From positions 74,435,312-74,499,311 of the forward strand of contig CM057826.1 of the NCBI GenBank assembly GCA_030068075.1: DNA of 64,000 nt, in the 5' to 3' direction. The position numbers and the translations under genes were made by a program. Source of the DNA: Paguma larvata. Its lineage: Eukaryota; Chordata; Mammalia; Carnivora; Viverridae. The notes under the pieces were generated by a model. The model was not told where the DNA came from. It worked only from the letters and a program-made list of their open reading frames with translations, and made no database searches. The number at the start of each line of letters is the position of its first letter. The stretch's first letter is position 1. This document shows, piece by piece, positions 23,191-34,384 of this stretch.

Positions 23191-24785
23191 TTAGAGTTTT
23201 TATCATGAACAAATGTTGTATTTTGTCAAATGACTTTTCTGCATCTATTAAATTATTCATATGATTTTTATATCCTTTTTCTTAATAATATGATGTATCA
23301 CACTGATTTTCAAATATTGAAGCATCCTTGCATCCCTGGAACAAGTCCCACATAATCATAATGAAGGGTTTTTTAATGTATTGTTGAATTTGGTTTGCTA
23401 ATATTTTATTGAGGATGTTTGCCTCTATGTCATTCAGAGATCGGCCAGTAGTTTGTTCTGTTTTTCTAGGTAGTTTGTTGTTTGGTTTTGGTATCCCAGT
23501 AATGCTGGCCTATAGAATGAATTCGGGAATTTTCTTTCCTCTTCTATTTTTTGGAATAATTTGGAAAGAAGGGGCATTAACTCCTTAAATATTTAGTAAA
23601 ATTCAACTGCGAAGCCATTTGGTCCTGGGTTTTGCTTATTGAAGTGTTTAAATTACTGATTCAATTTCATTACTAGTAATCAGTCTGTTTAAATTTTCCA
23701 TTTCTTTCTGATTTAGTTTTGGAAGAGTGTATATTTCAAGGAATTTTTCCATTTCTTCTAGATTTTCTCATTTGTTGGCAGATAAATTTTCACAATAGTT
23801 TCTGTATGTATTTTGTGACACCAGTCGTTACCCTCTTCCTTCATTTCTGATTTTATATGAATTCTCTCTCTTTTCTTCATGAGTCTGCTAAAGTTTTATT
23901 ATTTTTTTTTTCAAATAAAAGCTCCTAGTGTCACTGATTTTTTTTAAGTCTCCTTCATTAATCTCTACTGTCATCTTTATCATTTCCCTCCTCCTACTAG
24001 CTTTAAGATTTGTTTGTTCCTCTTTTTCTAACTCCTTTAGGTGTAAGGTTAGGTTGTTTGATGTTGTTTTTTTATTTCTCAAGGAAGGCCTTTAATGCCA
24101 TAATCTTCCCTCTTAGGATTGCTTTCACTGCATCCCAGATATGTTGGACTGTTCTCTTTTCATTTCATCATTTGTAAATATTTTTTGTTTTCCTTTTTGA
24201 TATTTTGGCTGACCCGTTCATTGTTTAGTACCATGTTGTTTAGCCTCGCTATAGTTGTGAGTTTTTCTAGAATTTTTTCTTGTAATCGAAATTTAGTTTT
24301 ATACCATTGTGGTGGGGAGAGATGCTTGACATGGTATCAGTCTTCTTAAATTTATTGAGACTTGTTTTGTGGCCTAACATGGGATCTGTCCTGGTGCACT
24401 TGAAAAGAATATGTAGTCTGCTGTTTGGGAATGGACTGTTCTGTATATGTCTGTGAGATCCATCTGGTTTAACGTGTCATTCAAAGCCACTGTTTCCTGG
24501 TTGTTTTACCTGGATAATCTATCCATTGTTACAAGTGAGGAGTTAAAGTCACTATTATGAATGTGTTACTGCTAATTTCTCCCTTTAGAGTTGTTACTAT
24601 TTTCTGTATGTACTTAGGCGCTCTGATGTTGGGTGCATAGATATTTACAATTAATACATCCTCTTTTTGGATTAGTCACTTTATCAGTATGTAGTGCTGT
24701 TCTTTACTCTCACTGCACTCTTCGTTTTAAAGTGTACTTTATCTAAGTTTTATTACACTGGCTTTTTTTTTAATTGGTTCCGTTT

Positions 24786-25025
24786 TCACAGAATGTTTGT
24801 CCAGCCCTTCACTTTCAGTATGTATGTGTCTTTAGGTCTAAAGTGAGTTTCTTCTAGGCAGCAAATAGATGGGTCTTCTTTTTTTATCCAGTGCCCCTGG
24901 TCACCAGCACCAGGCATCCAGGGTGTCTCCTGTGTGAGCTGTCTGTGCCCTCTCGTTGTGACTGAGTCATGTATATCCCCAGCCCTGTTGGCTTCTCTGA
25001 CCCAGTTTGCCTGCTGTGGGTACAC
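24786..25025 (-). pseudogene. LINE-1 ORF2 endonuclease N-terminus fused to GC-rich sequence
   Basis: Read on the minus strand, the open frame starts in the GC-rich block and passes without a stop into HWIKKEDPSICCLEETHF and RPKDTYILKVKGW. This is the L1 apurinic-endonuclease N-terminal region with its catalytic Glu (normally in QETH) present. The normal ORF2 start (about 20-30 residues upstream) and all of ORF1 are missing, so the N-terminal half of this 79-residue frame is not L1 ORF2. Confidence 0.8.
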
Positions 25026-25547
25026 TGGTGTGGGTTTGGTTCCGGTGTTGTTGAGAGTACCAAGACCACTTCAGGCTCTTTATGGGAGATGCCAGGAGTC
25101 AGACTAGGTGTCTACAATCAGCCACTCTGCCACAGCTGTAGGCAACGGAATGGCAAATCTTGCTCCTTCTGCAGCCAGCTACAAAGCCTGGCTGCAGGAA
25201 CTGCAGGGACATGAGCCTATTTGCCCCCTCCACAGGCAGGAGTCACTTTAAGGTGGTGCGGGTTCCTGCAGAGACTGCTTGCTGGGTGTGGTAGGGTAGG
25301 AGCCACTCTGGAGGGAGCCTGCTGAGGCTGGCGGGTGGGACAAGGTGAGGCTGAGGGGCAACACAAGGGTTGTAGTACTAGCAAGAGAGATGGAATGTTC
25401 AGACTGCTTCCTGCTATCTATACTGAAGGAGAGGAAGAGAAGTGGCATCTGCCAGGACTTTTATTCCTGTAGAAATCTGGAGATCCCTGTCCCTGCAGCT
25501 CATGTTCTGAAATCACATATACCCCACATACTTTTCAAAAAAAATAA

Positions 25548-26020
25548 TAGTAATTTGCTGCTGATGGTCATTTAGGTCAATTCCAAACTTTGGCTATTAT
25601 GAAAAATTCTATAAATACATTTCCATGTTTTCCTATTTTTTGTGTGAATATCCAGGATAAATTTCTAGAATTTATATTATTGAATCTAAAGTAACATACA
25701 TTTTACATTTTGATTGATATCATATTTTTTTCCAAAAACAATTCACCAAATACTGAATGTATAATATACAACATATGTGATGTGTTGCATTTATGATTTC
25801 TTTTGCAGATCATTTGTAATTATTTAGTTTTGATATATAAAAAGAAGAGGAGAACCATCTTGTATCCCTGAACAAATCTAATATACAATTATATATTAGA
25901 GTCTAATATGAATTTGGTTGTATTCTTTTTTGTTGATTCCATTCCATTGAATTTAGGTTTCTATTCCTTTTCCGGTGTCAAATATTTAGTTACTTATTTT
26001 AGGAATGTAAGATTAGAAAA
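25548..26020 (-). mobile_element. Ancient LINE-1 fragment, minus strand
   Basis: The plus strand reads 'GCTGATGGTCATTTAGGTCA', 'CTTTGGCTATTATGAAAAAT' and 'GTGTGAATATCCAGGATAA', the antisense of the old L1 ORF2 C-terminal/3'UTR stretch. Similarity fades past about 25,760. Confidence 0.45.
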
Positions 26021-26640
26021 TTCTTACAGTTAAAATATTTCCTTACCTCCTTTCAATTTTCCTTTTCAACCTCTCAATTACTGTTAATTATATTTTGTTC
26101 CTCTACTGTTAGCATAGCTTACTTTGTTTTTAATGTTTATCATTTTAAATAAGACATTAAAATTTCCCTGCAATTATCAGTTTGACTATGTAATTTGTCA
26201 CATCATTATGAAAAATACAGAAATTGACATAATATCATTTTCTGTCACCTCTTTTTCTACACTTTTTAAACTATAATTTTTACTTTGTCTCTATAACATC
26301 TTGTGCTAACTGAATGAAATTGGTGTTTTTGTAGATAAAACATTTCTTACATCACCTTACGTGTATGAGTCAGTCTATTATATTCTGTTATTCATAATTC
26401 ACAAAACTCTTTAGCTTTAGTTCTATATTTAGATATATTCCATATTAAAAATGCAACATTTTACTATAGATTTTGAGTTATTTATTGTTGACCTCACTGC
26501 AAAAGGCTTAATGGTGATATTTCCTGAGCTCATGTGGCACACACAGTTACTGAGTTTTCATCATACCGTCCTACGAATTGTGACAGTTATAATATTCTTA
26601 GACTTTTGCACAATTTTACATGTGTGTAAGTATATATTTG
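26021..26640. other. Unassigned AT-rich sequence
   Basis: No gene or repeat family clearly recognised. Confidence 0.4.
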
Positions 26641-27889
26641 TTGTGATATAATTTAAATACATAAAATCCGCCACTTAAAGTGAAAACATTGAGTGGTTTT
26701 TAGTGTATGGTCAAGGTTGTACAACCATCGCAAGCAATTCTAGAATATTTTCAACACTCTAAAAAGAAACTCCATACCAGGTATCAGTCAGTCTCTCTCC
26801 CCATTTCTACTTTGCAACCAGGGGGTAAGTATCCTTTCTGACTATATGGATTCGCTTAACCTGAATACCTTGTATAAATGGAATTATGAAATATGTGGCT
26901 TTTGGCTTCTCTCACAGCATAATGATTCCAAAGTTCACTGATGGTATAATATGTATCAATTATTTATTCTTTTTTATGGGTGAATGATATTCATATATAC
27001 TTATTAAATGAATGAATTTTGTATAAATATATACATTTATATTTTTACTAACTGTAAGTTCTATTAATATAATTGTATATTACACAATTATATAATTATG
27101 GCATAATCTATATGATATAAAATATATATTTACATAAAAATACATATTTAGTCATAGTAATATATATTTTTTCATCCCTTGGTGTACCCGTAGGCTGCTT
27201 CCATCTCTTGGCTTTTGTGACTAATGTTTCAACATTCATGTATGAATTTCTCTTTGAATACCTATTTTCAATCTTTTAATTGTTATATAATGTCTATATA
27301 CCAAGAAGTGGAACATTGGGTTATGTAGCATTCCAACATTTTGTGGAGCTGCCAAACCATTTTTTGCTTTGACTGAAATCATATTTCCACCAGCAATGCA
27401 CGAGAGTTCCAATTATTCCACATGTTTGGCAATGCTTCTTGTTTTATATTTGTTTCTACATTATTACACCATTTTATTTTTTGTTGTGAAGAGGTAACAC
27501 ACTGTGTATTATTTTGATTTTTATTTCCTAATGACAATGATGCTGAATCCCTTTTCATGTGCTTATTGATCATTTGTATATATTCTTTGGAGAAATATCT
27601 ATTTAAATTCTTTTCCCATGTTTAATTGGTTTATCATGTTATGTTGAGCTATAAGAGTTCTCTATAGATTTTGGATACAAGACTTTTATGATATGTATGA
27701 CTTGGAAATATTTCCTTCCATTCTGTTTGAGACAAAGAGAGTTTTATGTTTGATGAATTCTAGTTTATCTTATTTTTTCTTTGATTGCTTCATTTTTGGT
27801 GTCCTATCTATAAAACTCTTCCCCAATACAGTGTTGCAAAGATTTGCACCTATGTTTTCAAGAGTTTTATAATTTTATCTTATTGATTA

Positions 27890-28035
27890 AAAATTTAGAT
27901 ATTATATCTATTTTGAGTTAATTTTTATATATGGTGTAAGGTAGGGGCTTAGATATTTAGCCTTAGATATAAAATTTAGATATTTGATCAATTTTGAGTT
28001 AATTTTTATATGTGGTGTAAGGTAGGGGCTCAGAT
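27890..28035. repeat. Tandem duplication, 81-bp period
   Basis: AAAATTTAGATAT...TTTTGAGTTAATTTTTATAT and the following GGTGTAAGGTAGGGGCT occur twice, starting at 27,890 and 27,971, with a few differences. It lies inside antisense L1 ORF2. Confidence 0.85.
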
Positions 28036-28255
28036 TCATTCTTTTGCACGTGGATATCCAGTTGTCCCAGTAACTTGATAAAAGACAGTTTGTTAAAACG
28101 ATGATTCTTTTCTCCACTAAATTTCTTAACACCCTTGTTGAAAATCAATTGACCATAAAGGTGAGGTTTTATGTTTGGATTCCAAATTCTACTCCATTGA
28201 TATGTCTATCCTTATGTTAGTAACACACTTTATACCTGTGGCCGTGTTAGTAGGG

Positions 28256-28475
28256 TTTTTTTTTTTTTAATTTTTAATTTTATTTTTTTTGCAAGAGCAA
28301 TACAGAACGCAAGCAGGTGAGGGGCAGATAGAGAGGGAGGCACAGAATCCAGAGCAGCCTCCAGGCTCCCAGCTGTCAGCATAGAGCCCAACACGAGGTT
28401 TGAACTCATAAGCCATGAAATAATGACCTGAGCCGAAGTTAGATGCTTAACCGACTGAGCCACCCAGGTGACCCT
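28256..28475 (-). mobile_element. CAN-SINE nested in LINE-1
   Basis: Poly-T tail, then 'CCAGGCTCCCAGCTGTCAGC' and the complementary head 'ACTGAGCCACCCAGGTGACC'. The target duplication is GTGTTAGTAGG (28,244-28,254) and GTGTTAATAGG (28,476-28,486). Confidence 0.94.
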
Positions 28476-29338
28476 GTGTTAATAGGTTTGAAGTTGGGAA
28501 GTATGACTCCTATAGCTTTCTACTTTTCTAGATTTAAGGGGCTATTCTCGATCTCTTTTTATCTATATGAATATTAGGATCAACCTGTATATTTCTGTAA
28601 AAAAAAAAAGTAGTTGGAGTTTAGATAGGGATTATATTGAATATGTATAGGAAGTATTTCTATCTTAACAATATTAAGACTCCCTATCCATAAACATGAG
28701 GTGTTTTTCCATTTACTTAGGTCTTTAATTTCTTGTAGTTTTAAGTGTACAAATTTTTACCTCGTTTAAATTATTCCTAATTATCTTATTACTTTTCATG
28801 CTACTATAAGTGGAGTTATTTTAATCTTGTGATTGAATTATAGATTGCTAGCATATAGAAATATACTTGAGTTTTGTGCATTATTTTTTGTCTTGCAACC
28901 TTATTGAACTTATCATTTTATAATCTTTTATGGATTCTTCAAGGATTCCTATATATAAAATCACGTCATATGCAAATAGGCAAGCAAAAGAAATAAAAAT
29001 ACTCAGATTTCATTGTAAAAAGTAAAAGTATCTCTTATCACCCTGTCTAGAACTTCCAATATGTGTTGAATAAAATGGTCAAGAGCAGACTTTTTTGTCT
29101 TTTTCCTGACCTGAAATAATAGCTTTCAGTTTCTCAGTATAAAGAATGGTGTTAGTTGTGGGTTGTCTGTAGCAGTCCTTTATCAAATGCATTTTTCTGC
29201 ATCTACTATGATAAATATGTACATATTTTTCCATTTTCCCCATTCTATAAATATGATGTATTACATTGACTTCCGTATGTTGAACCATCCTCACATTTGT
29301 GACATAACTCCCACTTCTTTATAGTAAATAATGCTGTA

Positions 29339-29398
29339 TTACATATATATGTATGTGCATATATCATATATATGTATATATCATGTATATATATATAA
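29339..29398. repeat. TA/TATG-rich simple repeat
   Basis: Alternating ATATATGTATGTGCATATAT type sequence within old L1. Confidence 0.75.
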
Positions 29399-29472
29399 TC
29401 CTTTACGTTTGTTTTTTTAATATTTTGCTGAGAATATCTGAGTCAACCTTCAGGGAGGACACTGAAATACAA

Positions 29473-29524
29473 TATTTTCTTGTATTGTACAAGAAAATAC
29501 AAAGTCAGAACTTCGTCTGACTTT
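29473..29524. repeat. Two adjacent perfect hairpins
   Basis: TATTTTCTTGTA (29,473-29,484), loop TTG, TACAAGAAAATA (29,488-29,499). This is followed at once by AAAGTCAGA (29,501-29,509), loop ACTTCG, TCTGACTTT (29,516-29,524). Both stems are perfect. See findings. Confidence 0.9.
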
Positions 29525-29875
29525 ACCAAGATAATACTGGCCTCCTAAAATGAGTTAACAAGTGTTCCTATATTTCTTCTTTTTAACAAACAGGTATTTA
29601 AGAAGTATTAGTGTTAATCTTCTAATTACTTGGTTGATTTCACCAGTGGGGTCATCTGGTCCTGAGTGATTTAAATTTGTTTTTATTACTAACTCAGTCT
29701 CTTTATTTGTTACACATCTATTCAGATTTTATTGTTCATCTTGAGTTTTGGTAATGTGTGTCTTTCTAGAAATGTATTCAGTATTGTTTAACTGTTTGGC
29801 TTATACTTGTTTAAAGTGTTCCCTTATATTCCACTTCTATTTCTGTAAAGTCTAGAGATATGATACATTTTTAAT

Positions 29876-29963
29876 TCCTGATTTAAACAGTTGAAACTTT
29901 TCTTTTTTCTTGGTCGGAATTGTGTGTATCTTTTCAAAGAATCAGTTTTTGGTTTTGTTCATT
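29876..29963 (+). repeat. Inverted repeat, left arm (about 88 bp)
   Basis: This arm is the approximate reverse complement of 30,643-30,733. Shared cores include CTGATTTAAACA, TTGAAACTTTTCTTTTT and GTGTATCTTTTCAAAGAATC. It corresponds to L1 ORF2 sequence in antisense. Confidence 0.85.
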
Positions 29964-30545
29964 TTTCTCTATATTTCTTTTCTTATTGTCTAATATTTAC
30001 TTCATTCTTTGTCTTGTATTGGATTACTGAATTTTACTACATTATTAGAAAAGTAGGAGGTTCGGTTACTGATTTGGATCTTCTTTTTTATTGGAGACAT
30101 TTGTAGCTCTAAATGTCCATCTCAGCACTGATTTTATTGCCTCTAATAGTACTGATATTGCCAAGTATTTTGTAATTGCATTGTGGTTCATTATTTGGTT
30201 CGTTGGTTAATTTGTTGTTTAAAAACCACATATTTTTGAATTTCCTAAATTTCTTTCTGTTACTGATTTCTAATTTCCTTTAATATGTTTGGAGGACATA
30301 CTTTATATGATTTCCATCCTTGAAAATTTTGAGGCTTGTTTTATGAACAAACATATGGGTTATCCCAGAAAATGTTCTTTGAGCACTTGAGGCAAATGCG
30401 TTCTTTTGTTGGATAGAGTGTTAGTTTTAGTTGAATGATCATGTTCATGTCTTCTATTCCTTTGATATCTTCTGTTTATTTGTTTTATACAATATTTAAA
30501 ATTGGGTATTGAAATGTTGGAATATTGTTGGAATATCTCTTTCTG

Positions 30546-31290
30546 CCTGCCTTTAGATCTTTTTATTGGTCCACTTGATGTCCGTGCATTTGATGGTTTC
30601 CCACAGGTCTCTGAGGCTCCATTTACTTTTTTTTAATTCTTCTTTGAACAAGACCAAAAATTGATTCTTTGAAAAGATACACATGATTCCAACCAAGGAA
30701 AAAGAAAAGTTTCAAGTGTTTAAATCAGAAATTTAAAAAAGATTTATCTTTTTCAGGTTTGCTGATTTTTTCTTCAGCTTTCACAGATCTGCGGTTGATC
30801 TTTTCCACTGATTTTTTTGCAGTTACTCTAGTTTTCAGTGACAGTATTTTTATTTGATCTTTTTAAAAATAATTTCTATCTCCTTATTGATGTTCTGCAT
30901 TTGTTGACAGAACATTCTCATGTGCTCCTCTATTTAGACATGATCTCCCTCAGCTCTTTGAACAGATTTTAAAAAATAGCTAATTTATAGTAAGCCTAAC
31001 ATCTAGGCTTCCTTGGAGGTGGTTCCTATTGATTTTTTTTTCTTTTGTGTGGGTAATACTTGCTTGATTCTTCATATGTACCATAATGTTTTGATGAAAA
31101 ATGTATGCTTCAAGTAATGTAAGGTACAATTCTGGAAATCAGATGCTCTTCTTACCCAGAGAGTTTGTTATTGTTGCTGCTTGTTTTTGTTACTTAGTTA
31201 ATGACCTTTCTGAACAAATTTTAAAGTCTGTTTTGTTTTTTTTTTATAATGTGTGGCCATTAAGCTTATTTTAGTTCACTTAGAGATGAG
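30546..31290 (-). mobile_element. Old repeat-derived sequence, probably 5' region of ancient LINE
   Basis: Phrases such as 'CACAGGTCTCTGAGGCTCCA' and 'AGCCTAACATCTAGGCTTCC' recall the antisense 5' region of ancient L1-type elements. The family is not resolved. It contains the right arm of the inverted repeat. Confidence 0.4.
30643..30733 (-). repeat. Inverted repeat, right arm (about 88 bp)
   Basis: It contains GATTCTTTGAAAAGATACAC, AAAGAAAAGTTTCAA and TGTTTAAATCAG, the complements of the left arm about 0.7 kb away. Roughly nine positions in ten agree by eye. Confidence 0.85.
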
Positions 31291-31312
31291 ATAAAAACTA
31301 ATTAGGATTTTT

Positions 31313-31527
31313 TTTTAATTTTAACGTTTTTATTCATTTTTGAGAGATATAGAGACAGAGTGTGAGCAGGGGAAGGACAGAGAGGGAGGGATACACAGAA
31401 TCTGAAGCAGGCTCCAGGCTCTGAGCTGTCAGCACAGAGCCTGACGCGGGGCTTGAACTCACAGACTGCGATATCATGACCTGAGCCGAAGTCGGCCGTT
31501 TAACAGACTGAGCCACCCAGGCACCCC
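31313..31527 (-). mobile_element. CAN-SINE, minus strand, recent
   Basis: Well preserved: tail, 'GAAGCAGGCTCCAGGCTCTG', 'CTGACGCGGGGCTTGAAC' and the complementary head 'TGAGCCACCCAGGCACCCC'. A perfect 16-bp target duplication ACTAATTAGGATTTTT lies at 31,297-31,312 and 31,528-31,543. Confidence 0.97.
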
Positions 31528-31543
31528 ACTAATTAGGATTTTT

Positions 31544-33085
31544 AAAAATTCTTGGAACAAATAAGTCTCCCAGTCTTTGCTGAGGGACTATGTGTGACTG
31601 TTATGTTAGGACATGCCTTCAGCACAAAACCAGGAATTTTGAACCTGCACTTAGCCTTCATTTTCTGCTGTGCAGAGCCTCAGGGTATATCAAAGGTCTA
31701 TATATCGTTAAAACCTTCTCATATTTTTTGTTTGTTTGTTTGTTTTCTCTGAACATGCATACAACTCTGAATGCATGATGCTTCCTAGGAATACGTCAGG
31801 GTTTCTTAAAGCCCCTATACATACCTCATTCTTCACCTTTTCCTTTTAAGATTTTGGTTAATCTTTTGTGTGCCCAACTCTTCTGAATCACTTTAGGCAG
31901 TCAGGGTGTTAAAACATTTGACAAATACCTCTTGGGGAGAAGCTTTTAGCACTCAGCAAGTTCAAGTGAGGTGAAATAAAAATAAGCTTTTTGAGTAGAG
32001 TCTTCCAGAGAACCACTACTCAGGGCAAGTAATTACTATTCTTTGGAAATAAAGTTTGGAAAGAACTACGGTGTTATTTTGCTTCCTCTGATACCAGGAG
32101 TATGGCTTATTATCTTTTCAAGGCTACTCTTGAGAGGTCAAGTGGTGGATGAAAGTAGAGGAAATGAAATACCACAAAGCATGCTGTTGATGCTGAGATT
32201 CAGCCATTCCATTTTTCTTGATGAAATACTATGTCACTGATGAAGTCTCTGGTTAATTTTCAGAATTCTGAAAAATTTTATTCTGACAATTTGTGGCTGC
32301 CTTTGTGGGTTTTTTGGAGTGTCTTTAACTACCATGTTCACAGCTGTCACTGCACCTTTCATTTTCACTGGAAATTTAGAGATACTTCTCTACCGTGAAC
32401 TTGCGTGGTTCTATGACAAAATCTGAAGGAAGTCTTCCTTTTATGTTTGTTAGGGGATTTTTTGAAAGAATGCCTAAAAAGATACATATATATATTTTAA
32501 GCCCAAATATGCCAAGTGTTTTTGTCAGTGCCAATTATTCTATAACTATTTTACTGGAACACTTTTGTCCCTTTGACTTAAATTTCAGTTTTCTGTTGTT
32601 TTAGGAAAATTGTTCTATTATTATTCTTTAACTGATCAGATCTTCTACTCCAGAAATAGCAACTCTTCTTATATTAAATTGCTATTATTGTTTTGATAAT
32701 GTTTATCTCCTCTGTCTTTGCCATATTTTTTCTGTTGTCAGTTTATTTTCTACCTGTGTCATTTGTTTATTAGTTACTAAATTATTTATTTGCTCAGCAA
32801 TGATGTTCTTCTCATTTTCAGTTTACATAGCTTACTAAAATCCCTTTTTATGTTATTATAATTTTTTAAACTTTACTTTTATTTTTAGATTTTTCCATTG
32901 TACAACAAACTTGAATGAAACTACCTGAATTTCTTACGTTTAATTTCCAAAGGCAATTTATCTGATATTTGCATTTAGTTTCTTTTTATCCGCAGGTAGC
33001 ATTTTTGCATAGCTGCCCTCACATATCTTTTCCATATACAGTATCAATATTTAAGATTAGAAATGTTGTCAAAATAGTTTTTCTG
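31544..33085. other. Unassigned sequence, 1.5 kb
   Basis: No gene recognised. The first few hundred bases may continue the ancient LINE 5' material; the rest is T-rich and unassigned. Open frames of 60-70 codons here lack any motif. Confidence 0.4.
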
Positions 33086-33230
33086 GTAAAACATTCATTG
33101 ATTTATGTAACATTTATTAGTAACTATTAGGGTCCAGTGATTATGAGAATACATAATGAAAAAGAATCCCAAATATCTCTACTCTAATTCATCTTGCATT
33201 TTATCAAGGAAAGACAGATATAAAATGTAA
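33086..33230 (-). mobile_element. L2 LINE remnant
   Basis: Antisense L2-like order: 'ATTCATTGATTTATGTAACA', 'CATTTATTAGTAACTATTA', 'CATCTTGCATTTTATCAAGG'. Strongly diverged. Confidence 0.45.
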
Positions 33231-33282
33231 TCCTTGACGCTGAACTGCAGACCGAGTAAAATACCTTAAGATGAGAATAGAG

Positions 33283-33484
33283 AGGTGCCTGGGTGGCTCA
33301 TTCGGTTGGGCGTCTGACCTCAACTCGGGTCATGATCTTGCACTCTGTGAATTTGAGCCCCACGTCAGGCTCTGTGTTGACAGCTCAGAGCCTGGAGCCT
33401 GCTTTGGATTCTGTGTCTCCTTCTCTCTCTGCCCCGCCCCTGCTCTCTCTCAAAATAAACAAACATTAAAAAAAAAAAAAAGAG
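33283..33484 (+). mobile_element. CAN-SINE, recent
   Basis: Head 'GGTGCCTGGGTGGCTCATTC', 'TGTTGACAGCTCAGAGCCTG', CAAAATAAACAAACATTA and poly-A. Target duplication GAGAATAGAG at 33,273-33,282 and 33,485-33,494. Confidence 0.96.
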
Positions 33485-33494
33485 GAGAATAGAG

Positions 33495-34384
33495 GATAGA
33501 TATTAAGCTTAGAATTTGAGAACACAGTTCCAAGTCTGTTGCAATCATTGAGAAATCTCAATGGCATGAACCAGGATGGTGTCACTGAGGTGGGAAGCCT
33601 GCACATCTATGGAATCCATGGATCCATTTGTTTTTAACTTGAAATATTAACTTAAGAGGTTAAGCATTGTAGATTTTATCCATCTCTTCCATTGCAGGAG
33701 ACTTTGGGGGAAAGTGCGTTTGGTAGTGCCATTACTTACATACTCAAAAACTTTTAATCTACATATTTTTCTGCTTGCCTGAGTTCATCTTTTACCATAA
33801 AAGCTTTTGATTTCAGACGTTAGTTTTCCCACTCTCCATCACAGTGACCAAATACATACGTTAGTCAATCTTGATTAATATCGCAAAAAGAAAAAAAAAT
33901 AGTCTGCTGAGGGGATAGTTTATGCAAAAGGACTTATTTTCTAAATTAAACAAAAATGATGAAAATAAATTCATCTCTTCTTAAGCTAGATGTGAGATGC
34001 CCATGATTTGAAATAGTAGAAAATAAGCCTAGAACTCAAGCTAACATTTAAGAGGCTAAAATGTGAGTTTGAAATAGCAGTTCTGATGGTCTGAATTGGT
34101 CTGGAACTGTATTTCAGGACTTAGATTCTATTTCTGGTGAGAAATTCTTAGGAAATGCATTCTCATTGATACAGCATGACAAGGATAACTCATTAGTTAC
34201 TTGAAACATCAAACAGTTTGTATTGTAATTTACTCCCAATCATGGGTAGATTTTTTGTTAACATTAAGTCAGAGACAATCAGTTCTCCCTCTTTCTAGCC
34301 CTTACTTTCACTGTGACAATATCAGAGTCCAACACATATGTAGTCAGAATCTTAGTAGTAGAATAAACTGAAAATGGTATGGAA
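33495..34384. other. Unassigned sequence
   Basis: No gene or repeat family recognised. Confidence 0.4.

Larger units (their letters stand above)
20704..25510 (-). mobile_element. LINE-1, minus strand, GC-rich head joined to ORF2
   Basis: The poly-T side lies at 20,704-20,720. Antisense 3'UTR runs to about 21,100 and ORF2 from there to about 24,890. ORF2 relics include the catalytic region (22,888-23,190) and the endonuclease N-terminus (24,786-24,900). Upstream of that, at 24,892-25,510, is a GC-rich block with no trace of ORF1. Nested inside are a SINE (about 21,701-21,873) and (TG)20 (23,101-23,140). Whether the GC-rich block is the element's own 5'UTR is inferred from continuity, not proven. 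Confidence 0.8.
26641..30545 (-). mobile_element. Ancient LINE-1, minus strand (3'UTR to endonuclease)
   Basis: Antisense L1M-type 3'UTR begins about 26,660 ('GTACAACCATCGCAAGCAAT', 'CTCCATACCAGGTATC'). ORF2 C-terminal sequence follows (27,180-28,560), with RT at 28,560-29,960 and endonuclease-type sequence near 30,300-30,500. It contains one SINE (28,256-28,475), an 81-bp tandem duplication and two small hairpins. Numerous stops. Divergence is greater than for the L1s at 20.7 and 35 kb, so it is older. Confidence 0.78.

Noticed and set aside
28230..28463. MAQSVK-type open frames (also 31,334-31,516, 36,239-36,421, 38,811-38,993 and 63,256-63,450)
   Set aside because: The recurring peptide (MAQSVKxPTSAQVMIS) is the translated sense strand of CAN-SINEs, not a gene family.
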